From assembly GCF_027595985.1 (NCBI RefSeq), contig NC_073304.1, positions 217,436,000 through 217,499,999 of the forward strand: a stretch of DNA of 64,000 nucleotides. Direction: 5' to 3'. The first letter of the stretch is position 1. Each line of letters begins with the position of its first letter. Under the pieces are notes generated by a model. It saw only the letters and a list, made by a program, of their open reading frames with translations. It had not been told where the DNA came from and ran no database searches. The position numbers and the translations under genes were made by a program. Origin of the DNA: Sorex araneus (taxonomy: Eukaryota; Chordata; Mammalia; Eulipotyphla; Soricidae). Shown in pieces: positions 22,521-49,436 of this stretch.

Positions 22521-23589
22521 CTTCTGCCAGTTCTGCCTGGGTGCAGGCTAGCTGGCTCCTGCCTCCCTGGGGTGCTGGGGAGAACAGCCCTGCCTTTCAT
22601 TCTTCCCTCCGCCATGCTTCCCGGGGCCTGCACGCAGCTCGGCTCCACAGCAGCCGCTCCTCCTCGGAGGGGAGTGGAGTGGAGTGGAGACGAGAGAGGG
22701 GACCCCCCCTGCACCCACGATGCTGCTGTAGCAGGCACCCCGGCCCTGCGGCCTCCCCTCCCCTCCGTGCCTCCAGCGTTCAGCTGCCCGGGCTCCCAAC
22801 TCCCAGCTCCGGTTTCCCTCTAGCTGCTGGGGGAGGGTGGGGAGCACGTGGCACGCGGGCTCAGGGGTGCTCCCAACTCGGCCTTCTTGGCGGCCCGGCT
22901 CTCCCCACCACCCTTCCCCAGGGGCACGAAGTTCTGGGCTCTTGCAGGGAAGGGGCCAGGCCGTGCACCCAGACATGTTCGGGGAGGAAGCGGGATGGAG
23001 GTAACCTCGAGGCAGGGCACCCACCCTTGTGGCCTGCCTGAGCCTGGGTGGGAGGAGGCAGAGGGGAGCAGCAGGTGGGTGAGGTGGGGGGGCAGGGCCT
23101 TTGAAGTGAGCACTGACTGGGCATGGGGCCCAAGCCAAGGCTGCTGTTTATGTCTTTCAGCCTCTGACCTGCAGGGGGTTTCCTGTTATATTCTTTGGGG
23201 GGAGAGGCGCCTTTGTTTAAGGAACTGTCTCCCCCCCATGTCCTCCCGCCCACCCCCATCTCCCATTCTCTACCCGCACAGCCAGGAGCTCACACTTCTC
23301 TCTGGGGGGGCTACCCACAGAAAGCGCCCCCTCCCCCAGCACCTCCCGCCTCCCTCTTTCCTGCTTGCCAAGCTGGTGCCTGCGCCACTCCTTACCCCTG
23401 TACCTGCCAGACAGCACCTTCCTTCCCGCCTCTCTCCCTTCTCCCTGGCTCTGGGCGTCGGAGCAGGGTGGGGCCCGCGCTGCGTCCATGCCTGCAGGAG
23501 GCCCAGTGTGTAAGGAGAGAGAGGTCCCAGCCTCAGGGGCTCCTCGGTGCCGGCAGGGTCTCTGTTGGCACAGGCGGCAGAGGTGCCCG

Positions 23590-24130
23590 CACACGACGCT
23601 CGTGTTTGCCTGGGCGTGCTGGTGTGTGTGCAAGCCTGTCTGTGTGTGTGCCCCTGTGGGTATTCTGTGTGCGTGCCTGTATGTGCGTGCAAGCCTGTCT
23701 GTGTCTGTGCGCACGTGTCCATGCAAATATGTGTCTGTGTCTGCATGTGTGTGCAGGCCCATGTGTGTGAGTGCCCGTGTGTGCGTGCGTGCCCATGAGT
23801 ATGTGAATGTGTGAGTTTATTGTGAGCAGTGTGAATGCATGTGTGTGTGTTCCATGTGCATGTGTGTCCATGTATGTGTGTGTCTATATGCTCGTGTGTC
23901 TGCATGCATGTATGTGCACCTCATGTGTTTGTATGCATGTTCATATGTATGTGTAAGTGCACATGTGCCTGTGTCTTTGTGCCAGTATGTGTGCATTCTG
24001 TGGGTATTTGTATGCCTGCATGTATGTGCACATGTGTTTATCTGTGTGCATGCCCGTATGTGTTCACACCCATTTGTATGTGTGTGTGCATAACTCTGTG
24101 TGTGTGTGCACACCTACGTATGGTTTGGGT
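23590..24130 (+). repeat. Long degenerate TG-rich array
   Basis: About 540 bp of TGTGTGC, GCATGTG and TGCATGT units without a strict period, in THRA intron 1. Confidence 0.85.
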
Positions 24131-26015
24131 TCCAGTGGCCACCTAGACCCTTGCACCCCCTTTCTTGGCCCCTGGACATCCTGGTAATCGGGAGGTGCAG
24201 CAGGCAGGGGGAGGGGGAGAGGGAGGTGAGAACCTACCCACAGCACTATTAATAGCCCACATGCCAGGCCACCATGAACCAGCTGTCACCGTGGAAACCA
24301 GCTCTGCTCCCCCCACCCCCAGCCTCCATGGGGTGGGACTGAGGCGGGGCATGAGGCACCCCCCACCCATCTTTCTTTGTTACCTTTCTCTCTTTGTCTC
24401 CCCTCCCCTTCTCTGCACCTCACCCCTTCTCTGCCCCACCCCCTCCAAGTGCCTTTCTTCCTTCCCTCTCTGTCATTGTCATCTCTCTAACCCACCCCTG
24501 CCCATCTCTTTGTTCTGGTCCTCCTCTTCTTTCTTTCCCTCCTGCTCTCCTTCCTGGTAGCCCCCCTCAGGTTCTCCTGTCCTGGCTAGCAGGAAGGCCT
24601 GGGTGGGCTGTCCGTAGAACATTAAGGACCAAGTTTGGGAGCCCCCGGACAGGTGGGCCACAGCACGCTGGTACACCTAGAACTGGAGTGTGTGTGGAAT
24701 TCTGGAGTAAGGTCCCTCTGTCTGCCCAGGGTGGGGTCTCAGGGGTGTCCCTGGGCTTCTGCAGACTGGAGTGGGCCGGCTGGCGTGGGAACCTGGCACG
24801 GTGCCCGCGGATGCCGCAGCAGGCCCCGTCTCTGTCCCCTCCCCCCACTTGCTAAAGCACACAAGCTTAATGAAATGCTTCCCCCTCCGTGGGCACCATG
24901 CCCACACTGCCACCCGCAGCTCTTAGCCCACATGGGTGGGTGGCCCGCCTGGGCAACAGGTGGGCCTGGACTGGGGGCAGGGCGGCGGCTGGGCCCTGTG
25001 TCTCCGCGTCCTCCCCCCACCTTTGGGGAGAGGCCACCTTCAGGCTAGGTGTCCCTGCCCAGGACTGGGCTGACCCTGATGGGCTCCCGCTAGCGACCAC
25101 GGGCCTCCGCGGCAAAGGCCCGGCAGGGGGGACTGGGCTTCTCCAGGGGTTCTCGGCAGGTGCCCTGCGAGGACGCCCTCAGCGGTCAGCACTTCGCTCC
25201 TTGCTCCTCTGCCCACCAGCCAGGGCTCAGCCAGGCCCCGGGCCGGCCCGCCGAGCCGAGCGCAGAGGTGGGGCCGCCCCCCCTCCCTCAGGCACGTGCA
25301 GGCCCTTGGCAGTGCCCAGACACATTTGGAGCTAAGGTTGGGCTGGGGCGGGGGAAGGGAAAATAAACTTGGTGGCTGAGGTTGGCAGTGCCCCAGGTAT
25401 GCCCTGTAGCAACTGGCAGTGCAGGGGGACGTGGGGGAGGGGTCCCCTGAGTCACGGCTGGCCCCTGCTGGTGGGGCTTCCCCAGCCTGGCCCCCAGCTG
25501 TTGACACCCATTCCCACACCCCCTGGCCCTCGGTGGTGCCTGCCCCTAGGGCTGGCCCGCACTCGGGTGCCCACTGCTGTGCCCGCCTCCTCCCCTCCCC
25601 GGGGGCGCTCGGGCCTCGGCTGGCGAGTGGATTTTTCCAGCTTCTGTAAACAAGTGGTGGCAGCCGGCCAGGTGGGCAGGAGACGGGCGGGGGCAGCACC
25701 GCAGCAGGGGTGCGCCAAGCCCCGACTCACAGCGCTGGGGGGGACAGGAACCATCCTGACCTGGAGACACAGAGAGAGGGGGAGACTGAGAGAGAGACAG
25801 AAAGAGCCAGCACGCGCCAGCCACCCGGTGACAGACGGCGGGGAGGAAGCCTCGAGGGGCAGAGGACTGTCCTGCTTGACTGCCCTGGCCCCTCTCTGGC
25901 CGAGAGCGCCCCCCGGTGCCCAGGCCTTGGGCATCCCCCCCCATCTCTGCCCCTCCGTGCAGGCTCCGCCATTATAAATTTATAACAGGAATTTCTCCAC
26001 AAGCCAAGAAAAACT

Positions 26016-26026
26016 TGACCTACTTT
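26016..26026 (-). promoter_or_regulatory. ROR/REV-ERB response element (RORE) in THRA intron 1
   Basis: The minus strand reads AAAGTAGGTCA, a perfect fit to the monomer consensus WAWNTRGGTCA. It sits in a short AT-rich island (about 25965-26030). Confidence 0.55.
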
Positions 26027-26511
26027 CTTGACGGCTGCTTGGGCTGAAGACTCCCCATTCCCTCTCCCCAGTCTCCTGTCCAGCCCCTCGGGCCGCCTAT
26101 CCTGCTGTAGGGGGGAGGGGACCAGAGGCAGAAGGGCCCCCTCCCCCCCAGCCCTGCAGCTGCCCCACGCTGGGGGCTCTCTGGCTGCAGAGGCCTGTCC
26201 CCCGCCCTGCCCTGCCCAAGTGGCCTGACTTATCTCTCCCTTCCCATCCTAGTTCCTATCAGTTCCTGGGGGTGGGGTGGGGGGCCCCTGGGCCCAGTTG
26301 CCCGACCGCCGCCACGTGGTGGGTGGTGGAGGTGGGGTGGGAGGTAGCACCCTTTGCCCCCTGTCCGTGCCCGTACCTGTCTGAGCGTGCATGCACAGCA
26401 GACTCCTGTCTGCCCCCGAGGTCAGGTGCTGCATGGAGGGAAAAGTGGGTTCAGCTCGGCCGTTGCCCTGGACTCGAGGGTAGAACCTGACTGACATCTG
26501 AACTTGTCTGT

Positions 26512-26875
26512 AAGGGTTTTTTGGGTTTTGTTTTGTTTTGTTTTTGGTAGAGGGGGTGGAGGGGCTGGGTCACAGCCTGTGATGCTCATGGGTTACTCCT
26601 GGCTCTGCACTCAGGAATTACCCTGGCAGTGCTCGGGGACCATATGGGATGCTGGGGATTGAACCTGGGGGTTGGCCGCGTGTAGGGTAAGTGCCGCCTG
26701 CCTGGCGCACTATGGCTTTGGCTTTGGGGGGGCCACACCCAGCAACACTCAGGGCTCTGCTAGGGGTTGCGCCTGGTGGGTGCTCGGGGGACCCCACGGG
26801 ATTGGGGGTTGAAGGGGGAGCTCCTGTGTGCAGACCATACGCTCAGCGCCTTGAGCTGTCTCTCCACCCCAGCCC
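26512..26875 (-). repeat. Two SINE copies, minus orientation
   Basis: Copies at about 26512-26712 and 26720-26875; the second is more diverged. Confidence 0.72.
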
Positions 26876-27916
26876 GCAGGGGTTGCAAGCCCACGCCACC
26901 TGCTTTCTGGCCCCTTAAAAAGAATTCGAGGCGCTGGCCAAACTTTCAGAGACTCGGTTTCCTCCTCCTTGACTTCGGATCTTACTGTGGGGGACACGTA
27001 GCTGTTCGGTGAACACGTGGTGTTTCCCGAGTCTGTCCCCTTGGCACGGTAGCAGCTGGGCGAGACCCAGGAGGGAGACCAGTGCTCAGACTGGGAAATA
27101 CGGTTTGGAGCTTGGTTGGGAAGCACCAAGGGTGTCCTGGCAGGGCTGGGCTGGGGCTTGTAACTCGGCCAGCACCCCCCCCCGCCCCACTCTCAGTGTC
27201 CCTCCCACAGGCTCTCAGAAGGGCGTGCGTGATCCCCAGGTGCTGACTGGACACGGGCTTCCCTGGGTCCCCCCCTCGGCCTCCGCTGACACCCGTCTCG
27301 CCCCCTGTTGCTGACGGGAGTTTGGAAACCTTGGCCCCACGGCCAGTGTGCCAGAGCTTCGCTCAGGGCCAGGCACTTGATTGAAAGGGAGGCTTGAGAC
27401 GCGCCGCATGGATGACCTCATTCTTTCCCTGCATCCTCTCGCCGTCTGCCATGGCTGCCGCGCTCCCCTCGTGGGCTGAGGGCTTCTCCCGTTCCCCTCC
27501 CTGTGCCCACTTGCATCCTGCCGCCATCTGGGCATGGACCCAGGAGCCCCCAAGGTTGCCAGCGGAACCATATCCCGCCCACAAGGCCTCCTGACCCCCC
27601 CTCCTCCCCTCTCTCCACAGGACCCTCTGGACAGGACCAGACTCCACGGCTCCCGCCCAGCCCAGGACCACCCCTCACCTCACCCGCCGCCCAGCCCTGC
27701 CACCTGCCACTCCCTCCCTGGCCCCTCTCACCGCCCAACCCCCCTTTGGGGCACAGGGTACGGTGTGACAGGCCAAGTGCTGAGGCGGGGGCCATGGGTG
27801 CTGTGCCCTAGGGCCTGGGTGGTTAGGGGTTGGGCAGTCTGGGTGTGCCGGGGGGGCCCTGTGTGCCCACCCGTCTCTTGGCGTGCTGGAGGGCATCGTG
27901 GATGGAATTGAAGTGA

Positions 27917-43521
<15,605 letters not shown>

Positions 43522-44085
43522 AGCCAAGGAGGGAAAGCCCCCTCCCCGGGGGGAGGCCGGGGAGGGGGGAGCACCACCCCACTCCTCTCTGAGATCTCTG
43601 CCCACACCCCCACACCACCCCTAGCAGGAGAAGCCTGAAGGTTGGGAGCGGGGCTCAGCCGGGCTGAACACCTCCTGACCTGACAAGGCCACTTTCCTGC
43701 CTGCCACCGGCCGTCACGGCCCCCCACCTGCTTTCTGCGCTGTAGTTCCCGCTGCCTGGGTCCCCTTCCCCCACCCCCTTTGACCAGCATCTTTCCTTAC
43801 CCACCCCGCCTCTCCCCGCCACCCCACTCCACCCCACTCCTCCCCCCACCCCCACTCCCCAGCCGCCTCCTCCTTCCCCAGCTCCCCCAGGCAGAAATAG
43901 TTGTCTCTGCTTCCAAAGCCTTTGGTTCATGCTTCTACTGTGACACTTATCTCACTGTTTTATATTTAGTGGCGTATGAGTCTGTCTCCCCAGCTAGACT
44001 GTCTGAATCACGTCTGTATCCCCAGTGCCCAGTGCGGGGCCTGGCATAGAGTAGGTCCTCCATAAAAGGTGTGTTGAATCCAACT
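43522..44085 (+). other. THRA: THRA alpha2 3' UTR candidate
   Basis: No AATAAA occurs in the 560 bp after the alpha2 stop. CATAAA at 44061-44066, within an ancient repeat tail, is the nearest usable variant. The stretch lies opposite NR1D1 intron 7. Confidence 0.45.
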
Positions 44086-44090
44086 GCGTC
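43925..44090 (+). repeat. Ancient L2/MIR-like 3' end
   Basis: GTCTGTCTCCCCAGCTAGACTGTC, ATCCCCAGTGCCCAGTG, then GGCATAGAGTAGGTCCTCCATAAAAGGTG: the order typical of L2 3' ends. Confidence 0.7.
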
Positions 44091-44132
44091 CGCCTCCTCC
44101 CGGGGTCCGGCTCAGGCAGGAGCGGGGCCTAC

Positions 44133-44343
44133 CTGCCGAGACCAGCACCACGGCCGTGAAGAGGCCCAGCTCCTCCTCGGTGAGCGCCAGGGAGTTGAGC
44201 TTCTCGCTGAAGTCGAACATGGCGTTGAGCAGGTCGCCCATGCCCATGGCGCCGAGCTCCTGCAGGCTGTAGGTGGTGCGGCTCAGAAACATGACGGTCT
44301 GGTCCTTCACGTTGAACAGGGACGCGAAGCGCACCATGAGGAC
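44133..44343 (-). CDS. NR1D1: NR1D1 exon 7
   Basis: Acceptor CTCTCCTGCCAG, donor TCGGCAG|GTAGG. Encodes VLMVRFASLFNVKDQTVMFL to TAVVLVSA of the ligand-binding domain. Confidence 0.97.
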
Positions 44344-44785
44344 CTGGCAGGAGAGGGGGCTCCATTATCCGGGCCGGGTGGTGGGGGGGAAGGGGAACGG
44401 GCCTGGTCATGCCTCGTGTGTTCCGGAGACAACTGGCACAGGATGGGGGTCGGGGGGCAGGTGGAGGGAGGGGAGTGTCCCCCCACCCCCCCACCTCCGA
44501 ATATACAAATCCAGCGGGCAGGCTCTGATGCTCACGCAGGCCCCTCCCCTCGAACCCATTTGCTCCTGTGTGGATTGACAAATGGAGGGTGTCTGCCGCC
44601 AAAGATGCTATTCTAAGGTCCTGGTGTGTGGTTAGAGCCCAGTGGATGGGACAAGCGTCCCATCCTGCTATCCCTGGACAGACCCTAGGGGCTTTCAGAG
44701 GTGGCTGTTGCCCACCCTGGATGCCTCGCCTACTCCCAGCTGTCCTCTCCAAGGCAGGGAGCAGGGGCGCAGAGGGGAGACTCAC

Positions 44786-44971
44786 TTCAAAGGTGCCGGC
44801 CTTAAGCAGGGTGACCTGGTCGTGCTGAGAGAGGTCACGGAAGCCGGGGATGTGCTTGGCGAACTCGACCACCTCCCGCACGGCGGGCGTGAAGCTCATG
44901 GAGAAATCCTCCCAGATCTCCTGCACGGTCCGCCCGCTGCGCCCGTGCGGGTACATGTTCATGGGGCACGC
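44786..44971 (-). CDS. NR1D1: NR1D1 exon 6
   Basis: Acceptor CTCCACCAG, donor TTTGAA|GTGAGT; 62 codons from ACPMNMYPHGRSGRTVQEIW to LLKAGTFE. The Cys of ACPM (C406) is the expected redox-sensitive haem ligand. Confidence 0.97.
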
Positions 44972-45232
44972 CTGGTGGAGGAAGGGACGTGAGGGAGGGA
45001 GGAGTGGCCGGGTGGAGTCTGAGGGGCTCCGGACGCTGATTCCTAAAGGGGGACGGAGGTCCTGTGGCCCCCGGATGGCTCATCCGGGTGCCAGATGGCA
45101 ACCACGGATTCTAGGCAGAGCCGTGCCAGGGGCGGGGAGGCGGAGCGTCCTGCCTGGGCACGCACACCCAGCTGCCCCGTGCTAAATCCAGTCTTCCCGG
45201 CCCCCTGCCCACCTCACCCACGGTGCCCTCAC

Positions 45233-45855
45233 CAGCAGAATGTTCTTGGAGTGGCTCTGCCGGAGACTGTTGGCCGGTGCTTCAGTTTCTGGGGCTGAGT
45301 ACACGTGGGTGGGGCAGAGACGGTGCCCGTTGCCGTTGGGCTGGTGGCAGCTGTGGTGGGCAGGGCCGGGGGGCCAGGCGGGAGGGTAGGAGGAGGGGGC
45401 CGGACGCAAACCATTCAGGGCCTCGTTATGGCGCTGGGCGGCCAGAGCGTTGTCATTGGTGGCCGGGGGGCCACCCGGACTTTCCCAGCGATGTGGGGTG
45501 CTGGCCGGAGGGCTGTTGGAGGCATGGTTGGCATTGAAGGTGCCCGGGGAGGTGCCCAGCTTGTCGTGGGCATAGGTGAAGATCTCCCGGTGGGCCCGGG
45601 CCACCTGAGAAATCACATCCTCCACAGTGGGCTCCGGACTTGGGGAGCGGGGGGGCGTCAGCTGCTGAGGGAACTGGGAGAAGCCCACCAGTGGGGCAGG
45701 CGTGGTGCCCAGGGGGCCTGGGGGTGGGGGTGGGGTGGGCGAGCCGGCCGGCGGGCACTGGCCACTCCGCTGGTTGTTGGCCAGGTTCATGGCACTCTGC
45801 ATCTCCGCCAACATCCGCTGCTTCTCTCGCTTGGGGATGCGCCCGAAACGCACAG
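45233..45855 (-). CDS. NR1D1: NR1D1 exon 5, hinge and start of ligand-binding domain
   Basis: Acceptor GTCCTGTCACAG, donor CTGCTG|GTGAGG. Begins VRFGRIPKREKQRMLAEMQS (DNA-binding C-terminal extension). The Pro/Ser-rich hinge carries PTPPPPPGPLGTTPAP and RSPSPEPTVEDVISQVAR. Confidence 0.96.
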
Positions 45856-45892
45856 CTGTGACAGGACGAGAGCGGGGTCAGGAAGCCCAACA

Positions 45893-45914
45893 CACACACA
45901 CACACACACACACA
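45893..45914 (+). repeat. Short (CA)n in NR1D1 intron 4
   Basis: Eleven CA steps about 40 bp upstream of the exon 5 acceptor on the gene strand. Confidence 0.85.
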
Positions 45915-46188
45915 CCCCTTCCTTCCTTCTTCCTGAAAGGGCCAGACTCTGAAAGCCGGGGTTCCAACGGGGGCCTAAAACCAGCCACCAAGGGGGTTTC
46001 CCGAGGAGGGAGCGTGCAGGAGGTGACCTGGGGGACCAAGGGGGAAGAAGCCAGTGTTTACCCGGGAGGGTGACATCCGGCCTCCGCTATGCAAACTAGA
46101 TGAGCTGGGTGTGTGTGTGGGGGAGCGGGGAGGCTCGGGGTGGACAGGACTTTCTGGAAGGGAGGAGCCTGGGCACCCCCTGCCTCAC

Positions 46189-46333
46189 CGTCCCGAGACA
46201 TGCCCACGGACAGACACTTCTTGAAGCGGCACTGCTGGCAGCGGTTGCGGTTGATGCGGACGATGGAGCAGTTCTCGTTCTTCAGACACCTCTTGTACTG
46301 GATATTCTGCTGGATGCTCCTGCGGAAGAAGCC
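46189..46333 (-). CDS. NR1D1: NR1D1 exon 4, second zinc finger
   Basis: Acceptor CTGCCCTCCAG, donor GGGACG|GTGAGG. Encodes [20 protein letters not shown] to CLSVGMSRD. Confidence 0.97.
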
Positions 46334-46407
46334 CTGGAGGGCAGAGGGGACCCCTGAGCTCACTCAGCTCCCCCAGACTGGAGCTGCGAGCTAACATCTT
46401 CCCCTCC

Positions 46408-46415
<8 letters not shown>

Positions 46416-46443
<28 letters not shown>
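46416..46443 (+). repeat. (CA)n in NR1D1 intron 3
   Basis: Pure CA run between exons 3 and 4. Confidence 0.9.
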
Positions 46444-46445
<2 letters not shown>

Positions 46446-46502
46446 CCCTGCATGCCGCAGCCTCGGGCCGGGCTCTGGGTTCTGTCCTCCCCATCGCCTC
46501 AC

Positions 46503-46591
46503 CTTGCAGCCCTCACAGGCGTGCACACCATAGTGGAAGCCAGAGGCCACGTCCCCACACACTTTGCACAGCAGTACCATGCCGTTCAGCT
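46503..46591 (-). CDS. NR1D1: NR1D1 exon 3, first zinc finger
   Basis: Acceptor CTCTCCCGACAG, donor TGCAAG|GTGAGG. Encodes [20 protein letters not shown] to the P-box CEGCK. Confidence 0.97.
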
Positions 46592-46764
46592 CTGTCGGGA
46601 GAGGTGGCAGGAGAGTTTGTCAGGGTGGCCTCCCGAGATGGGGAGGTTGTCTGGGCTGGGCACTCTGGGGACGGGGGAACACTAAGGATATGGGCTCCAG
46701 GGTCCAAGGGAGCGGGCAGAATGCCAATGACCGGACGGGCTGGCGCAACTCAAGAGGCCCGAAA

Positions 46765-47141
46765 TTTATCAGGCTGCAGAGATGTATAGCAAGGAAAACG
46801 CTTGCTTTGCACACAGCTGACCTGGGTTCGATCCCCAGCATCCCATATGGTCCCCTGAACACTGGCAGGGAATCATTCCTGAGCGCAGAGCCAGTAATAA
46901 CCTGAGCAATTCTGGGTTTTCCCACCCCCCAAAAAAAAATTTAAAAAGTCCTGGGCTGGAGCGATAGTACAGCGGGTAGGGCGTTTCCCTTGCACACGGC
47001 CAACCCGGCTTCAATCCCCAGCATCCCATATGGTCCCCCGAGCACCAAGCACTGCCAGGAGTAATTCCTGAGTGCAGAACCAGGAGTAATTTCTGAGCAT
47101 CACTGGGTTTGACCCAAAAAGACCAAAAAAAAAAAAAAAAG
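46765..47141 (+). repeat. Two SINE copies in NR1D1 intron 2
   Basis: A diverged copy (46765-46946) and a young copy (46953-47141, head CTGGGCTGGAGCGATAGTAC). The young copy carries an internal duplication, GAGCACCAAGCACTGCC. Confidence 0.82.
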
Positions 47142-47225
47142 TCCAGGATTGATTGAGGCTCTTGCCCCCCCCCCAATCTAGGCCTAGCTGCCTCCCGTCC
47201 CTGAGGTCGCTGGAACTAGACTCAC

Positions 47226-47549
47226 TGGTGATGTTGCCGGTGTTCTTGCTGGGGGACACTCGACTGCTGTCTTCCAGGGCCACTTGCAGGCCCCCTGGGG
47301 GGTTTCCATTGTAGAAAGAGGAGGAGGACGAAGAAGGAGGGGGGCCCTCCTCCGACAGGCTGGGTGGCATGCTCCCGAAAGTGCGTGCGGGGTCCTGCGT
47401 GAGGGAGCCAGTGGGGGACGGTGGGAAATAGGCAGGGCAGCCTGGGGTCAGGGACTGGAAGCTGCCATTGGAACTGTCGCTGTACAAGGACTCTGGGCTG
47501 GTGCCGCTTGGGGAGGAACCGCTGGAGCCGATGTAGGTGATGACGCCAC
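47226..47549 (-). CDS. NR1D1: NR1D1 exon 2, N-terminal domain
   Basis: Acceptor CTCCTGCCAG, donor TCACCA|GTGAGT. Encodes GVITYIGSSGSSP, the Ser/Pro-rich activation/phosphorylation region, six Ser in a run before FYNG, and VSPSKNTGNIT. Confidence 0.96.
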
Positions 47550-48589
47550 CTGGCAGGAGAACAGGGAAAGGGAGTCGGATGCCATTCCCTGGGGAGGGTG
47601 GGGGTCCCAGGGCGCCGTCTCTCTGTACTTCCCTTCCCCAATCACAGCTGGACCACGTGAAACCCCTGGCCTTGGGAGTCCCCGGGAAAACCCTAAGAGC
47701 AGCTCCGCACACTAGACAGGGTTTGTCATGCAGCCGCAGGCGCCACTAACCCACACTCAGGGACCTTTTGCAGCCACTCAGCTTCCTCCTTAGAGTAAGT
47801 ACTTCCCAGAGTCATGACCCTGTGGGTGTCTGATGTGTGACCACCTGCCCTGGATGCTCTCCCCGGGACTGCAGGAGGCCTGTTGGGACGAGCAGCTGAG
47901 ACCCCCTTCATCACGCCCAAATGTCCCCCAAATAAAGGAGCAGCTGCTGGTGTGAAGGGCAGGCCTGTCCCCTGTGGCCAAGAAGTGGGGGCTTCTCGGA
48001 GAGGAGGGTCGTCACATGCCTCCAGACCAGAAGCTGTGTTCTCTGGGGGGTGCCGAGCCCGCCGGGGCCGCCACAGCAGAATCAAGTCAGGGAACTTGAC
48101 CACTGAGCCCACGAAGGACCCAGCCATGGAAGCTGTAGGAAGTGGACCTGAAGGACAAATTGTTTAGCCCAGGGCTCTGAAATTCCCCTTTGCCAGTCTC
48201 GCCCTGGTCGCAATGACCTTGGCTCTCTGGCCACTCGGGGACTTTGGCCTTCTGGGCACGCTGTAGTCAACCAGGTGGCTGCGTTCCTGTGGCATGAGCA
48301 GGAGAAAAAGGTGACCTGTCTGCCACACCTTTGCCAACTGGCTGGCCATAAACTGGACAGGAGAAGGGAGGATCCCTGGACATGTGGGAGCCAATAGGGG
48401 CCAGGCGGCGGTGTCCACAGAGGCACATGTCTTGCTCACCCACTGACACATACTAAGCTGAGCAGGGCAGCCTCAAAATAGCCCAAGGTTGGTCAGGGTG
48501 AACCGAGCTCCCTGGAAATCATTGCACAACAGATCCGCTCCTACGACTTCAAGGCTGGGGTGGGGGCTGGGAGACGGATGGGCTGGTAA

Positions 48590-48609
48590 GTGAACTTGAC
48601 CTAGTTCAC
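48590..48609 (-). promoter_or_regulatory. Composite nuclear-receptor palindrome with a RORE-like core
   Basis: GTGAACTTGACCTAGTTCAC: 7-bp perfect inverted arms around TGACCT. On the minus strand it contains AGGTCA directly followed by AGTTCA, and GAACTAGGTCA (10 of 11 to the RORE consensus). Confidence 0.4.
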
Positions 48610-49138
48610 CCAGCCCCAGAAGGGGAGAAAAGACTTTCACTGCCAAGAGGCCTCTAAGCTGGAAATGAGGGGCCTCTGGTTCCAGATCTAATCTCTGGCC
48701 AGCGACTGCACTGTAAAGCCTCATAGAGATCCACTCCCTCCTGGGGTCTATTTTCCTTTCTGTAGAAAAAAAATGAAATGAAGGAGACTTAATACCCTTT
48801 CTGGGAGATCCCCCAGGGGCTAGCCCGGTGAAGGTGGGGCCAGGTAATGCTGGCAGGAATGCCTGGGGCGGGTAAGGAGCTGGGCCTTCAGGCACCAAGA
48901 ACAAAGGGAGCGAGAAGGGCGGCTGGCTGCCGGTGACGCCCCCGAGGGGTGTAAACTGGGGGCCAGAGAGGTCAGAGCAGGCTCCATCCTATGGGGCGCC
49001 CCCGATGGGGGAGGAGGGGCACCCGGCAGGCCCACAGGAAAAGGAGGCAGGCGGGGGCGGTGAGTCAGCCCGGCTTCACCCAGATCTCGGCGGGGCGGGG
49101 CGCGAGCCAGGCCCTCAGCCGGCCTCACGTCCCCGCTC

Positions 49139-49159
49139 CACGTGTGCCACGCGCACGTG
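49139..49159 (-). promoter_or_regulatory. NR1D1: Tandem canonical E-boxes (CACGTG x2)
   Basis: CACGTG at 49139-49144 and 49154-49159, 15 bp apart from start to start, in the CpG-rich block of NR1D1 intron 1. CLOCK:BMAL1 is known to drive Nr1d1 through E-boxes. Confidence 0.65.
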
Positions 49160-49362
49160 GCTCTCCAACGAGGAGCCCCCGATCTCGAGGCCCCGCCCCC
49201 CGGCCGCCCGTCAATCAACCGGGAGCAGCAGCCCCGCCCCCGCCCCGCCCCTCCCGGGCGCCGGCCCGCGTTGGCCGGACCCAGATCGCTGGTGGGGCCG
49301 GGACCACCGAGGGGAGGAGAGACGGGGACACGCGTTGCCGGGGCGACCGGGGGCGGAGCTCA

Positions 49363-49370
49363 TTATGTAA
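49363..49370 (-). promoter_or_regulatory. NR1D1: D-box (TTATGTAA)
   Basis: A perfect PAR-bZIP/NFIL3 site; DBP/E4BP4 control of Nr1d1 is established. CCAAT follows at about 49390. Confidence 0.65.
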
Positions 49371-49436
49371 CGGGGCCGGGAGGCAACAACCAATGGGGTG
49401 GCGGCCACGGCTGCTGCTGAATGAAAACAAACGCAG

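Larger units (their letters stand above)
15958..27916 (+). other. THRA: THRA intron 1 (plus the 5' UTR part of exon 2)
   Basis: About 12 kb without a supported gene. It holds the tail of the CpG island, several long microsatellites (listed separately), five SINE copies and GC-rich unique DNA. The exon 2 acceptor was not fixed; TCTCTCCACAG ending at about 27620 is the best pyrimidine-rich candidate upstream of the ATG. A region at about 25960-26030 is AT-rich in a GC-rich context and holds a RORE. Confidence 0.7.

Noticed and set aside
21103-22551. 480-codon frames of Ser/Leu/Pro and, on the other strand, Arg/Glu
   Set aside because: They translate the CT/GA microsatellites of THRA intron 1; all frames are open there because the repeat lacks stop codons.
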